DNA of 64,000 nucleotides from Bacteroidia bacterium (GTDB taxonomy: Bacteria; Bacteroidota; Bacteroidia; Flavobacteriales; Flavobacteriaceae): contig JAUIBW010000005.1 in NCBI GenBank assembly GCA_030427585.1, forward strand, positions 124,001-188,000. Direction: 5' to 3'. Made by a program: the position numbers and the translations under genes. This document shows, piece after piece, positions 1 through 8,752 of this stretch. A model generated the notes under the pieces. That model did not search any database. It was not told where the DNA came from and worked only from the letters and a program-made list of their open reading frames with translations. Every line of letters begins with the position of its first letter. The stretch's first letter is position 1.

Positions 1-610
1 ATGCAATATGGTCACATAATTCTTCTACACTTTCCATACGGTGAGTAGAAAATATGACTGTTGCTCCTTCATCCCGCAGTTGTAGAATTTCATCTTTAAT
101 AACATTGGCATTTATGGGATCAAAACCGCTAAAGGGTTCATCAAAAATTAGCAATTTAGGTTTATGAAGTACAGTAACAATAAACTGTACCTTTTGTGCC
201 ATTCCTTTAGAGAGTTCTTGTATTTTTTTGTTCCACCAATGTGAAATATCAAATTTATCAAACCAATATTTCAAACGTTCTTTAGCTTCAACTTTAGTAA
301 GTCCTTTAAGTTGAGCTAAATACAACGCCTGCTCACCTACTTTCATAGATTTATACAGGCCTCTTTCTTCTGGCAGATAACCAATATCTCTAATATGCTG
401 TGGTTTTAATAATTCATTATCCAGATATACACTTCCTTTATCAGGTAAAGTGATTTGATTAATGATTCTAATTAGTGTGGTTTTGCCAGCTCCATTAGGG
501 CCAAGTAACCCAAAAATACTTCCTTTAGGCACCTGGATTGATACATCTTGCAATGCAGTAAAGTTTCCAAATTGTTTTGTGGCCTGTTGTACCTCTAAAA
601 GATTAGCCAT
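1..610 (-). CDS. ABC transporter ATP-binding protein, NatA-like (partial, C-terminus outside window)
   Basis: The reading frame starts with ATG at 610 and runs off the window edge after about 203 codons. The translated part has a complete ABC ATPase core: Walker A GPNGAGKT near residue 38, a signature region LSKGMAQ, Walker B LLIFDEP followed by the D-loop and the H-loop STHRMES. The signature is LSKGM rather than LSGGQ, which is common in NatA/gliding-type exporters. It would hydrolyse ATP to drive an exporter whose permease is presumably the next gene, outside the window. The substrate cannot be told from this part. Confidence 0.9.
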   Translation of the reverse strand, partial: MANLLEVQQATKQFGNFTALQDVSIQVPKGSIFGLLGPNGAGKTTLIRIINQITLPDKGSVYLDNELLKPQHIRDIGYLPEERGLYKSMKVGEQALYLAQLKGLTKVEAKERLKYWFDKFDISHWWNKKIQELSKGMAQKVQFIVTVLHKPKLLIFDEPFSGFDPINANVIKDEILQLRDEGATVIFSTHRMESVEELCDHIA

Positions 611-770
611 AGATAGTAAAATATTATTCTAGTTTAATATGAAACCCGAATGATACGAAAACTTAAAAACTTATGCTAATTATGTTACGGATTAATAAGA
701 TAAAATAGTAATAAATTTAGTCTCCCATTTTTAGTCTGGATTATGCAAATACATAGTGCTAAAAACAAAA

Positions 771-800
771 CCCACCCTAAATACAAGTATTAAGGATGGG
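771..800 (-). terminator. Rho-independent terminator of the grpE-dnaJ operon
   Basis: An imperfect inverted repeat (14-bp arms, two mismatches) flanks a 2-nt loop and is followed on the minus strand by a T-rich run. It lies 130 bp after the dnaJ stop. The 319-bp stretch 611-929 otherwise holds no gene that I can see. Confidence 0.7.
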
Positions 801-929
801 AAAAAAATTGCTATGAAAAAGAAAAATTATCACTAAATGTGTTAGTGATGTCTCAAATATACAAATTTTTCCTAATCAAACGTTAATAGAATTATAATGA
901 TTCAAAGTAGGTCGAATCACATAATTTAA

Positions 930-2036
930 CTATGAAAACATATCTTTTACTTTTTCAAAAAATGACTTGTCCCCACTATCGGGGCTAGGTCTAAAATGAT
1001 CATCTTTAGCCATTTTTTCAAAAAATTCTCGTTGTTCTTTATTCAGGGCTTTTGGAGTCCATACATTCACATGCACCAAAAGATCGCCTTTTCCGTAACC
1101 GTTAAGACTTGGAATTCCTTTTCCTCTCAATCTCAAAATCTTACCACTTTGCACTCCATCTTCTATCTTAATTCTCACTTTACCAGATACGGTATCAATT
1201 TCTCTGGATGCTCCTAAAACAGCTTCAGAAAAACTAATGTATAGATCATAGTGTAAATTATTTCCTTCTCTCTGTAATTCGGGGTGTTCCTGTTCTTCTA
1301 TAGCGACCAAAAGATCTCCTGCAATCCCATTACCAGAAGCTTCATTACCTTTTCCTGCAACTTTAAGTTGCATTCCATCTTCTACTCCTGCCGGTATTTT
1401 TATACTCACCGTTTCTTCTATAGCTTTCAATCCCTGAGCATCTGCATCGGCAGGCCTGTGATCTATCGCCTGGCCAGCTCCACCACAAGCAGGGCAAGGA
1501 GAAGACGTTTGCATTCTTCCTAATATAGTATTAGTAATTCTGGTTACTTGTCCAGCTCCATTACATGTACTACACGTTTTATAGGTAGTACCCGGTGCTT
1601 GAATTTTTCGTTTTACCTTAATCTTCTTTTCAACACCATTTGCAATTTCCTCTAATGTAAGTTTAACACGAATACGAAGATTACTTCCTTTGGCTCTGCG
1701 TTGTCTTCCACCGCCGCCAAAACCACTAAAGCCTCCAAATCCACCACCAAAAATATCACCAAACTGGCTAAATATATCATCCATATTCATTCCGCCACCG
1801 CCAAATCCACCACCTTCAAAAGCCTGATGCCCATACTGGTCATAACGTGCCTTTTTATCAGAATCACTTAAAACCTCATATGCCTCTGCAGCTTTTTTAA
1901 ATTTTTCTTCGGCAGTCTTATCTCCTGGGTTTTTATCCGGATGATATTCTATAGCTTTCTTACGATACGCTTTTTTTATTTCTGCATCTGTAGCATTTTT
2001 GCTAACACCTAATATGTCATAAAAATCTTCTTTCAT
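930..2036 (-). CDS. dnaJ: Chaperone protein DnaJ (Hsp40)
   Basis: Co-chaperone that delivers unfolded clients to DnaK and stimulates its ATPase. An N-terminal J domain (about residues 5-66) carries HPD at 32-34, followed by a Gly/Phe-rich linker (about 73-112) and the C-terminal substrate-binding domains. The zinc-finger region holds only two CxxCxGxG motifs (155-162 and 181-188) instead of the usual four, so only one zinc site can form; I believe this is typical of flavobacterial DnaJ rather than damage. It starts 6 bp after the grpE stop and is read from the same transcript. Confidence 0.97.
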   Translation of the reverse strand: MKEDFYDILGVSKNATDAEIKKAYRKKAIEYHPDKNPGDKTAEEKFKKAAEAYEVLSDSDKKARYDQYGHQAFEGGGFGGGGMNMDDIFSQFGDIFGGGFGGFSGFGGGGRQRRAKGSNLRIRVKLTLEEIANGVEKKIKVKRKIQAPGTTYKTCSTCNGAGQVTRITNTILGRMQTSSPCPACGGAGQAIDHRPADADAQGLKAIEETVSIKIPAGVEDGMQLKVAGKGNEASGNGIAGDLLVAIEEQEHPELQREGNNLHYDLYISFSEAVLGASREIDTVSGKVRIKIEDGVQSGKILRLRGKGIPSLNGYGKGDLLVHVNVWTPKALNKEQREFFEKMAKDDHFRPSPDSGDKSFFEKVKDMFS

Positions 2037-2042
2037 AATTTC

Positions 2043-2588
2043 TTATTGACCAGTCACAACTTTTGGGAAACGAATCACTTTCTCTCCCAACTTATATCCT
2101 TTTTCTATAACGTCTACAATCTTTCCTTTTAGATCATCATTTGGAGCAGGTATTTGAGTAATTGCCTCGTGATCATCGGCATTAAAAACATCTCCCACAG
2201 ACACCTCTACTTCGGATAAACCTTTACTTTTCAAAGTTTCCTTCAGTTTGTTATGGATTAGCTCTACGCCTTCAATAAGTGCTGTATCTTCTGATTTCTC
2301 AATTTCTTTTAATGCGCGATCAAAATCATCTAGTACAGGTAACATCGACTGTATAACATCCTGACTTGCAGTTTTAAACAATTCTAATCGTTCTTTAGAG
2401 GTTCTTTTTTTATAATTTTCAAACTCAGCAAAAAGTCTTAAGAACTTATCTTTTTCCTTTTCAAGTTCTTCTTTTAGTAGTGTTTCTGTACCTACTACCT
2501 CTTCTTTCTCTGTCTCTTTAACAGGAGCATCAAGTACTTCTTCTACTTGATCTTTTACATCTTCAGTCTTTTTATTTTTCTTACTCAT
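2043..2588 (-). CDS. grpE: Nucleotide exchange factor GrpE
   Basis: GrpE releases ADP from DnaK and closes the DnaJ-DnaK cycle. The 181-residue protein has an acidic, low-complexity N-terminus (to about residue 35), a long coiled-coil helix containing the LRLFAEFENYKKRT core, and the C-terminal beta domain ending in the GYKLGEKVIRFPKVVT signature. It is the first gene of the grpE-dnaJ operon. A TAnnTTTG-type promoter box lies about 40 bp upstream on the minus strand (2627-2634). Confidence 0.97.
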   Translation of the reverse strand: MSKKNKKTEDVKDQVEEVLDAPVKETEKEEVVGTETLLKEELEKEKDKFLRLFAEFENYKKRTSKERLELFKTASQDVIQSMLPVLDDFDRALKEIEKSEDTALIEGVELIHNKLKETLKSKGLSEVEVSVGDVFNADDHEAITQIPAPNDDLKGKIVDVIEKGYKLGEKVIRFPKVVTGQ

Positions 2589-2626
2589 GTAATTCGTACC
2601 TTTTATACGTTTTCATTTTGAATTAG

Positions 2627-2634
2627 CAAAAGTA
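2627..2634 (-). promoter_or_regulatory. Candidate -7 promoter box of grpE-dnaJ
   Basis: TACTTTTG on the minus strand fits the Bacteroidota -7 consensus TAnnTTTG. It sits 38 bp before the grpE start codon. No clear TTG -33 box is visible, so the call is moderate. Confidence 0.45.
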
Positions 2635-2748
2635 CTGCCATTTTTAAATTAATGTCATAATGTCACAGGATTTTTTTAGTATATATTTAAGAGTATTCTT
2701 TCTATAAAAAAATAATTTTGACATCATTTTTAACTAAAACTAATATTT

Positions 2749-3420
2749 ATGAAAATCAAATTTGTTAGCATACTTATTGTTACCGTGCTTCTAATAACTG
2801 CTTATTCTTGTAAAGGGGAAAAGCAAAACGAAACCAATGCCAATACCCAGGAAGAGGTAAAAGAAGCTCCTGCAGAAGCTATTACGTATACTGTGGATGT
2901 TGCATCAAGTTCTATAGACTGGGTTGGATCTAAGCCCTTAGGGAAACATAATGGGGCATTAAAACTAGCTAGTGGCACATTTGAAACCAAAGAAGGAATG
3001 ATCACAAGTGGGTCTTTTATCATTGATATGACCTCTATAAATGTTACTGATCTTGAAGGAGATGACAAAGCATCTCTCGAAGGGCATCTTAAAGGGGAGG
3101 GGGAAGGAAAAGAAGATCATTTCTTTAATGTTGCTAAATTTCCGAAAGCTGTTTTTGACGTAACCGGAGTTACAGAAAAAGAAGGAAAAACTTTTATTGA
3201 TGGAAACTTAACAATAAAAGGTATCAAGAAAAATATTTCATTTCCTGCCACGACTTCTGTTGAAGGTGATACAATAACCTTAAACACCGAAGTATTTACC
3301 ATTAATCGCACAGAATGGGGGGTAAATTATGGATCTAAATCGGTTTTTGAAAATCTGGGAGATAAATTCATTAATGATGATATCGAAATAAAGATTAGTC
3401 TTAAAGCTAATAAAGCTTAA
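2749..3420 (+). CDS. YceI-family lipoprotein
   Basis: A lipoprotein signal peptide with the lipobox AYSC (Cys21) is followed by a YceI-like lipocalin fold of about 180 residues (YTVDVASSSIDWVGSK at its start, NRTEWGVNYGSK near its end). YceI proteins form a hydrophobic-cavity barrel thought to bind isoprenoid-type molecules; the ligand here is unknown. The gene stands alone, with a TAATTTTG box at 2713-2720 as possible promoter and a terminator directly after the stop. Confidence 0.88.
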   Translation: MKIKFVSILIVTVLLITAYSCKGEKQNETNANTQEEVKEAPAEAITYTVDVASSSIDWVGSKPLGKHNGALKLASGTFETKEGMITSGSFIIDMTSINVTDLEGDDKASLEGHLKGEGEGKEDHFFNVAKFPKAVFDVTGVTEKEGKTFIDGNLTIKGIKKNISFPATTSVEGDTITLNTEVFTINRTEWGVNYGSKSVFENLGDKFINDDIEIKISLKANKA

Positions 3421-3440
3421 TTCTGTTTTTTTTAAAGATT

Positions 3441-3475
3441 ATAAACCGGTACTGTGAGAGTATCGGTTTTTTTAT
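3441..3475. terminator. Terminator between the YceI gene and the convergent epimerase gene
   Basis: The hairpin AAACCGGTACT/AGTATCGGTTT with a 5-nt loop is followed by seven T on the plus strand. It overlaps the end of the opposing gene at 3472 and can serve as a shared transcription stop. Confidence 0.75.
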
Positions 3476-4389
3476 CCAAGTTCTTTATCAATAAGCATTT
3501 CTACGGCCGAAACTATATTATCAAAATGAAAATCAAATCCCGTAGTAGAAATCTTACTACTACTAACACGTTGACTAGAAAACAAAAGGCTATGCATTTC
3601 TCCAAGAAACAACTTCATCATTAGCCTTGGTATATTAGGCAGGATTATTTTTTTATTTAATTTCTTTGCTATTGTATTTATTAATTTTTTGTTTGAAATA
3701 GGATTAGGAGCTACTGCATTATAAACCCCTGTTAGCTCTTCTTCTATTGCAAACATAAATATGCGAGCCAGATCATTAACATGAATCCAGCTTTGCCATT
3801 GTTTTCCATTTCCAAAAAAAGCTCCCATTCCAAATCGAATAGGTTTTACCATTTTAGGAAAAGCTCCTCCTTTCTCAGACAAAACCAATCCAATACGAAG
3901 TAAACTAACTTCGATATCTAACGTTTTAAACCGTAAGACGGCATTCTCCCATTGGGTAACTACTTCCCCTAAAAACCCAGTGTCACGCTCTGGAGCATCT
4001 TCCTTATAATAATTCTGAAAAGAATCTGGATATATGCCAATAGCACTTGCAGAAACAATATGACGAACCGAATGTTTGATATTTCTTAATGATTCTAAAA
4101 TAAGGGAAGCAGTAAGTGTTCTACTTTCTAATATTTCTTTTTTATAAGAAGATGTCCATCGTTTTGCAACAGTAGCACCAACGAGATTAATAATCACTTC
4201 GACATCATTAAAACAATCGGTATCGATTTCACTCTTTTTTGGATCCCAAAAGTAACCCTGATAGTTCGTTTTAGTGCTTAGTTTATCTTTACTAGTGGTG
4301 AGGTAGTTTACTTCGATTCCAGATTGATGGCACAGATGAACTATTTCCTGACCTACTAAACCTGTTGCACCAGTAATTAAAACTCTCAC
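3472..4389 (-). CDS. TIGR01777-type NAD-dependent epimerase (extended SDR)
   Basis: This 305-residue protein belongs to the YfcH/SulA-like subgroup of extended short-chain dehydrogenases. The N-terminal Rossmann nucleotide loop reads GATGLVG (7-13), followed by the family patterns VINLVGA, SASAIGIYP and SWIHVNDLA. A DUF1731-like C-terminal tail is expected, and this tail is present in shortened form. The substrate of the family is poorly defined. The gene is monocistronic and converges on the YceI gene. Confidence 0.88.
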   Translation of the reverse strand: MRVLITGATGLVGQEIVHLCHQSGIEVNYLTTSKDKLSTKTNYQGYFWDPKKSEIDTDCFNDVEVIINLVGATVAKRWTSSYKKEILESRTLTASLILESLRNIKHSVRHIVSASAIGIYPDSFQNYYKEDAPERDTGFLGEVVTQWENAVLRFKTLDIEVSLLRIGLVLSEKGGAFPKMVKPIRFGMGAFFGNGKQWQSWIHVNDLARIFMFAIEEELTGVYNAVAPNPISNKKLINTIAKKLNKKIILPNIPRLMMKLFLGEMHSLLFSSQRVSSSKISTTGFDFHFDNIVSAVEMLIDKELG

Positions 4390-4519
4390 ATGCCTAAATT
4401 TTAGTGATTATTGGATAACTAATTTACTGCAAAATACTACCGGCTTACAACAAAACCTATCTCTTTATTATAGCTTTAACATACGTTTAGTATTCTTATA
4501 ACTTCTAAATAAAGTAGGC

Positions 4520-5212
4520 TTATGATTCTACTTTTGTAGCTCTAAGCATTTCTCTTTTTCCTGGTGGCCCAGGAAGTCTTTCTACTTCAAAGCCCACTTC
4601 TTGCATTGCACGCCTTACACTACCTTTGGCCGAATAAGTAACCAAAACTCCTCTCGAACGAAGCGCCCGGTACATCTTCCTGAAAATCTCTATTGTCCAA
4701 AGTTCAGGTTGCACCCTAGCTCCAAAAGCATCAAAATAGATTAAATCAAAACTGCCTTTATCTGTTATATCTGCAAAAAATTGCTTACGCTTAACGAGTT
4801 TAAAGTTCGAAGTAATGTCTACTGATAATTCCCATAAAGATTGGTGCATTGTATCAAAAACCTGTTGTTTCTCTTTTACAGCAAGTACTTCGGGATAATT
4901 CATTAGTTTGGCCTCTGGTAGCGCTATTGGGTATCCTTCTATTCCAACATAATGAACTGGTAAGTTAATTTTTTCTGCTTCAAGAAATGTTATAAAAGCA
5001 TTTAGACCAGTTCCAAAACCTATCTCCATGATATCCAGCAAACCAGACTCATTTTTACTCAAAATATAATCGAATCCATTTTTAATAAATACATGTTTTG
5101 CCTCATTAATTGCACCATGCTTAGAATGGTAATGCTCATTCAATTCTGGCAAATGAATGGTTTTTGAACCATCGGCAGTGGTAATAATTTTACGTTGTAT
5201 CTCTTCTTGCAT
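4520..5212 (-). CDS. mnmD: tRNA 5-methylaminomethyl-2-thiouridine methyltransferase MnmD
   Basis: SAM-dependent methyltransferase that completes the mnm5s2U34 wobble modification, corresponding to the MnmC2 half of E. coli MnmC as a stand-alone enzyme. Visible motifs are MEIGFGTGLNAF (SAM-binding loop, about 62-73), DLIYFDAFGARVQPELW and the C-terminal VERLPGPPGKREMLRA. Length (230) fits the single-domain form. Its start overlaps the stop of the upstream DUF4920 gene by one base (TAATG), so the two are translated from one mRNA. Confidence 0.93.
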   Translation of the reverse strand: MQEEIQRKIITTADGSKTIHLPELNEHYHSKHGAINEAKHVFIKNGFDYILSKNESGLLDIMEIGFGTGLNAFITFLEAEKINLPVHYVGIEGYPIALPEAKLMNYPEVLAVKEKQQVFDTMHQSLWELSVDITSNFKLVKRKQFFADITDKGSFDLIYFDAFGARVQPELWTIEIFRKMYRALRSRGVLVTYSAKGSVRRAMQEVGFEVERLPGPPGKREMLRATKVES

Positions 5213-5718
5213 TATTCTTTTATCAAAACACCTTCTGCTACAAAAGAATACGTTTTCTTAGGAGTTATAATACTGGCAATTTCTTCTTCGGTTTTCCCTG
5301 CATCACTGGCAAAATGGCGTTGTTCCTCTACAGACATCTCGCTTACAAATGCTTTACCCTGAACAATGATAGTATCATTTTCTATATCCTTTGGTACAAA
5401 GAAGCCATAATCCTTAAACTTCACCATAGTTTCTTTATCGCCATCCAAAGCTACTTTCATCCAACAACCTTTAGCCTTACAAACAGCATTTACCGTACTC
5501 GAAAAAGCAACTGTTATGGTATCTCCTGCTTTTAAATTTTCATATTTTTCTGCTATTGCATCTCTATTGTATATATGATCTGAAGATACTTTATCACCAA
5601 AACTTTTATAATTTTCACTTGAAATATTCTTAACAGAAAAAAAGTTTTCTGTCTTAGTCGATGAATTACAACCTATTAGTACTAACAATCCTACAAAAAA
5701 CAGTGCATTTTTTTTCAT
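5212..5718 (-). CDS. DUF4920-family lipoprotein
   Basis: A short signal peptide with the lipobox LIGC (Cys17) precedes a domain with the conserved CKAKGCWMKV segment (two Cys about five residues apart), a pattern I associate with DUF4920 proteins of Bacteroidota. The function is unknown; the paired Cys in a small OB-like beta domain could bind metal. It is the first gene of a two-gene operon with mnmD. A TAATTTTG box on the minus strand at 5744-5751 is a likely promoter. Confidence 0.82.
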   Translation of the reverse strand: MKKNALFFVGLLVLIGCNSSTKTENFFSVKNISSENYKSFGDKVSSDHIYNRDAIAEKYENLKAGDTITVAFSSTVNAVCKAKGCWMKVALDGDKETMVKFKDYGFFVPKDIENDTIIVQGKAFVSEMSVEEQRHFASDAGKTEEEIASIITPKKTYSFVAEGVLIKE

Positions 5719-5743
5719 AATCCTTTATTATCTATATGTTTTG

Positions 5744-5751
5744 CAAAATTA
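5744..5751 (-). promoter_or_regulatory. Candidate -7 box of the DUF4920-mnmD operon
   Basis: TAATTTTG on the minus strand fits TAnnTTTG and lies 25 bp before the start codon. Confidence 0.45.
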
Positions 5752-5786
5752 AACATTTTTAAAATTCTTATTTTACAAGAAAAGGG

Positions 5787-5794
5787 TATTTTTG
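5787..5794 (+). promoter_or_regulatory. Candidate -7 box of the ilvE leader transcript
   Basis: TATTTTTG fits TAnnTTTG exactly. Transcription from here would give a 5' leader of about 250 nt before ilvE that contains the small Leu-rich reading frame at 5850. Confidence 0.45.
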
Positions 5795-5849
5795 TAGTGA
5801 ATTAAAAGGATGTTAGTATTCCTTTGGTTTTGAGACAAAGAAAAAGAAT

Positions 5850-5897
5850 ATGATAACAAGCCGTAAAAAAAGTCTGCTGCTATCATTAAACTTTTAA
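5850..5897 (+). CDS. Possible leucine-rich leader peptide of ilvE
   Basis: A 15-codon frame reads MITSRKKSLLLSLNF and ends at TAA. Four of the last eight codons before the end are Leu, including two CTG codons that are uncommon in this AT-rich DNA. It lies in the long leader of a branched-chain aminotransferase gene, as expected for a translation-attenuation leader. No convincing terminator hairpin follows, only a weak stem near 5930-5952. The call is an inference from position and composition. Confidence 0.4.
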   Translation: MITSRKKSLLLSLNF

Positions 5898-6047
5898 AAG
5901 ATAAACCAAATAACGCGAGCATTAAGAAATTTAGATATTCTTTTCTTCAAAGTAACTATTTAAATCTCTTACCGCAGCATGTAGTGATTACACTCGTTCA
6001 TAACCTCTTAATCAATGTAACGTAAAATAATTAAACGACTGAAACAA

Positions 6048-7115
6048 ATGAAAAACACAATTTCTAAATCCTTGAAAATTAACAAAGTAAGTGAGTCCAA
6101 AATCGGGCAAGTAGATTTTGAAAATCTTAATTTCGGGAAAATTTTTACAGATCATATGTTTGTCTGTAATTATGTGAATGGAGAATGGCAAACTCCAGAA
6201 ATTGTTCCTTATGGTCCACTCACAATGGAGCCTTCTGCTCGTGTTTTTCATTATGGTCAAGCAGTTTTTGAAGGTATGAAAGCATATAAAGACGATAATG
6301 GAGATACTTTTTTGTTCAGACCCGATGAAAATTTTAAACGTATCAATATATCTGCAGAACGTTTGGCAATACCAGAATTTCCTGAAGATTACTTTTTTGA
6401 AGGGCTAAATACCTTGTTAAAATTAGATAATGAATGGATTAAACCTGGTTACGGAAATTCATTATACATACGTCCTTTTGTGATTGCAACTCAGGCAAGT
6501 GTTTCTGCTTCTGAAGCAGATGAATATAAATTTATGATCATATGTTCACCTGCACAATCCTATTATAGTGGTGATGTAAGTGTATTGATTGCAGAAAAAT
6601 TTAGTCGTTCTGCTAACGGAGGTTTTGGATATGCCAAAGCTGCCGGAAACTATGCAGGGCAATTTTATCCAACAAAACTAGCACAAGAACAAGGATATCA
6701 ACAAGTGATATGGACCGACGCTAGCACCCATGAATATATGGAAGAGGCAGGAACGATGAATGTGTTCTTTAGAGTTAATGACACTTTACTTACAGCTCCT
6801 GTTAGTGATAGAATTCTTGATGGAGTCACTCGTAAAAGTTTAATTACTATTGCCGAAAAAGAAGGCATTAAAGTAGATGTACGACCTGTTAAGGTTAGCG
6901 AAATTGTAGAAGCTGCAAAAAACGGAAATTTAAAAGAAGTTTTTGGTGCAGGAACTGCTGCTGTGGTGAGCCCTGTAAAAGCATTTGGATATAAAGGAGA
7001 GCATTACGAAATCGCAAAGCAAGAAAATTCTTATGCTTCTTATTTCAAAAAAGCACTAATGGATATTCAATATAATAAAGCGGAAGATACTTTTGGCTGG
7101 AGATATAAAGTTTAA
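6048..7115 (+). CDS. ilvE: Branched-chain amino acid aminotransferase
   Basis: PLP enzyme (fold type IV) that interconverts Leu, Ile and Val with their 2-oxo acids, using 2-oxoglutarate/glutamate. The 355-residue length matches the eukaryote-like BCAT class. Visible signatures are the MEPSARVFHYGQAVFEGMKAY block (split here: MEPSARVFHYG then QAVFEGMKAY), the Schiff-base Lys197 in GYAKAAGNYAG, EEAGTMNVFF, and the C-terminal phosphate-binding GAGTAAVVSPV. It is a single gene with its own terminator 47 bp downstream. Confidence 0.96.
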   Translation: MKNTISKSLKINKVSESKIGQVDFENLNFGKIFTDHMFVCNYVNGEWQTPEIVPYGPLTMEPSARVFHYGQAVFEGMKAYKDDNGDTFLFRPDENFKRINISAERLAIPEFPEDYFFEGLNTLLKLDNEWIKPGYGNSLYIRPFVIATQASVSASEADEYKFMIICSPAQSYYSGDVSVLIAEKFSRSANGGFGYAKAAGNYAGQFYPTKLAQEQGYQQVIWTDASTHEYMEEAGTMNVFFRVNDTLLTAPVSDRILDGVTRKSLITIAEKEGIKVDVRPVKVSEIVEAAKNGNLKEVFGAGTAAVVSPVKAFGYKGEHYEIAKQENSYASYFKKALMDIQYNKAEDTFGWRYKV

Positions 7116-7161
7116 TTTGGAGGTCTGAGGTCTGGAAATTACACCAACCATTTATAAAAAC

Positions 7162-7195
7162 AAAACTCCCGAAAAATATTTTTCGGGAGTTTTTC
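7162..7195. terminator. Bidirectional terminator after ilvE
   Basis: A near-perfect palindrome with 14-bp arms (AAACTCCCGAAAAA and its complement) and runs of T on both strands separates ilvE from the convergent MazG-like gene. Confidence 0.9.
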
Positions 7196-7199
7196 TTAT

Positions 7200-7586
7200 T
7201 TATCGATCTAAGATTTCTTTAATATTGGGTTTAAAATAATTAGGGCCTTTAAGTACTTTACCATCCTCTCTATAAATAGGTTGCCCATCTTCACCCAGTT
7301 TACTCATATTACTACGCTGTATCTCGTTAAACACTTCTTCTATCTTATGTTGCATGCCATGCTCAATAATAGTCCCACATAAAATATACAACATATCTCC
7401 CAAAGCATCAGCTACCTCTACTAAATCATCGTTTTGAGCGGCCTCAAAATATTCTTCATTCTCCTCTTTCATCAGGTTAAACCGAAGTGTATTTTTAGCG
7501 TCTCCTAAATCTGCTATAGGTTCGTTTTTATATCCTAGTTTAAATGAGGTATGAAATTCTTGTACCGCAGCAATTTTATCTTTCAT
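7200..7586 (-). CDS. MazG-like nucleoside triphosphate pyrophosphohydrolase
   Basis: A 128-residue all-alpha NTP-PPase-type protein. The metal-binding pattern is visible: EENEE at about residues 41-45 and EVADALGD at about 57-64 (ExxE...ExxD). Such enzymes hydrolyse (d)NTPs, often damaged ones, to the monophosphate and pyrophosphate; the substrate here is not predictable. The extra C-terminal segment (GEDGQPIYREDGKVLKGPNY) is shared by a subgroup often labelled phosphoribosyl-ATP-pyrophosphohydrolase-like. The gene stands alone. Confidence 0.82.
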   Translation of the reverse strand: MKDKIAAVQEFHTSFKLGYKNEPIADLGDAKNTLRFNLMKEENEEYFEAAQNDDLVEVADALGDMLYILCGTIIEHGMQHKIEEVFNEIQRSNMSKLGEDGQPIYREDGKVLKGPNYFKPNIKEILDR

Positions 7587-7604
7587 CAGTATATTTTTAT
7601 AGAT

Positions 7605-7612
7605 TATCTTTG
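7605..7612 (+). promoter_or_regulatory. Candidate -7 box for the 63-residue membrane protein gene
   Basis: TATCTTTG fits TAnnTTTG and lies 18 bp before the start codon at 7631, implying a very short leader. Confidence 0.45.
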
Positions 7613-7630
7613 CCGTAAAAATAACAATTT

Positions 7631-7822
7631 ATGTTTAGTCAGGGCCAGTTAATATTTGCAGGATTTTTTGTGGTAGCATTTATCATCTTAATGATATTTA
7701 GCTATCGAAAAGATATCAAACTACATCGCAAATATTACAAGGGTAGTCTTTTTATTCTCATTGGTTTTATTATCTTTATTTTGTTGCTTTTTGCGTTAAA
7801 AACGTATTTACAACGCGAGTAA
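7631..7822 (+). CDS. Small two-helix membrane protein, unknown function
   Basis: A 63-residue protein with two hydrophobic segments (about residues 6-24 and 38-57) separated by the basic loop SYRKDIKLHRKYYKG, which predicts both ends outside and the loop in the cytoplasm. I believe similar short proteins are widespread in Flavobacteriia but know of no function. A TAnnTTTG box precedes it closely, supporting a real gene. Confidence 0.7.
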   Translation: MFSQGQLIFAGFFVVAFIILMIFSYRKDIKLHRKYYKGSLFILIGFIIFILLLFALKTYLQRE

Positions 7823-7864
7823 ACCACATTCACCCCTAGAATTCTGTCAAAATAGTTGCATTTT

Positions 7865-7890
7865 GGTTACTACCCTATTGGTATGTAACC
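7865..7890. promoter_or_regulatory. Inverted repeat upstream of the first histidine-kinase operon
   Basis: Arms GGTTAC-TACC and GGTA-T-GTAACC pair around CTATT with a one-base bulge. It lies 36 bp before the ATACC-type site at 7926 and may be an operator or RNA hairpin of the same operon. Confidence 0.35.
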
Positions 7891-7925
7891 CACGGTCATT
7901 TGTTTTTTTAAACCATTACGATGAA

Positions 7926-7943
7926 ATACCTTGTATTGGGTAT
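7926..7943. promoter_or_regulatory. Candidate response-regulator operator (ATACCC-N6-GGGTAT type), copy 1
   Basis: ATACCTTGTATTGGGTAT is an 18-bp near-palindrome 59 bp before the lipoprotein gene that opens the two-component operon. Three more sites of the same design lie at 11163, 44959 and 45073, all next to genes of the two histidine-kinase loci. Confidence 0.5.
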
Positions 7944-8002
7944 GGATTAACGATCCCTTTTTTAAGAGTTTTGAGAAGTAACTAAATAACTAACTAGAAA
8001 AC

Positions 8003-8752
8003 ATGAAACAAAGATTAATACAATCATTAACGTTTCTCTTTTTATTTCTTTTCATTGTATCCTGTACACAAGAAAAACATGACTTGCTCAAAAAGAATAA
8101 AGAAAAGTTACACAAAATTGAGGAAAAACTATTAAATAGTCAAAAACAACTATCAGAGTATAAAAAGATTGAAAAAATTCAAAATATACTAAATGGTCTA
8201 ATCCCTAAATATGCCCCAATACAAAAAGTGATAGGGCTAACTCCTAGCAGAAGAGCTGGAAACTATAATCGTTTTTGCTTATCAGATCCCTCATTCAACA
8301 ATTTTAAAACCAGTAATAATATAATTAATGTTGAAATTCCTATAACCGTAAAAGAACTAAAGATTATTGATGTTATTAATGTATCTAGCTCTAGAGTAAA
8401 TGCTATTTTAATATTACTCGATGGACATAGTGGTCAAGAGACTCCAGAAACCCCAGTACAATCATTCATAGAAGCTAAGATAGAAATTAATAAAATAAAT
8501 GGTTTAAATGAAAAAAGGCTTAATAAACATAAAAAATTAAAAGTCATCATTTTGCATGATGATGAATATTATAAAAAACATCATATTTACAACCTTTTTT
8601 TTAAAATATGTACTTTATTTCAAGGATACGGGCAAATTGGGTGTATTGATCAAACATGTGATTTAAGAAATCATTTTCCTGAATTTAGTGATTCTGAATA
8701 TGAAAAATTCAAACCTAAAGAAGAAGGAGGAGGTGTGATTACAGGTGATTAA
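8003..8752 (+). CDS. Lipoprotein of unknown function, first gene of two-component operon
   Basis: The signal peptide ends in the lipobox IVSC (Cys21), so the 249-residue protein should sit in a membrane facing the periplasm or surface. Residues 28-60 are Lys/Glu-rich and likely a coiled coil; the rest has no family I recognise, and the C-terminus is Gly- and acid-rich. The downstream histidine kinase gene starts inside its last codons (8-bp overlap), so it is probably a co-expressed sensor accessory. The function is unknown. Confidence 0.7.
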   Translation: MKQRLIQSLTFLFLFLFIVSCTQEKHDLLKKNKEKLHKIEEKLLNSQKQLSEYKKIEKIQNILNGLIPKYAPIQKVIGLTPSRRAGNYNRFCLSDPSFNNFKTSNNIINVEIPITVKELKIIDVINVSSSRVNAILILLDGHSGQETPETPVQSFIEAKIEINKINGLNEKRLNKHKKLKVIILHDDEYYKKHHIYNLFFKICTLFQGYGQIGCIDQTCDLRNHFPEFSDSEYEKFKPKEEGGGVITGD

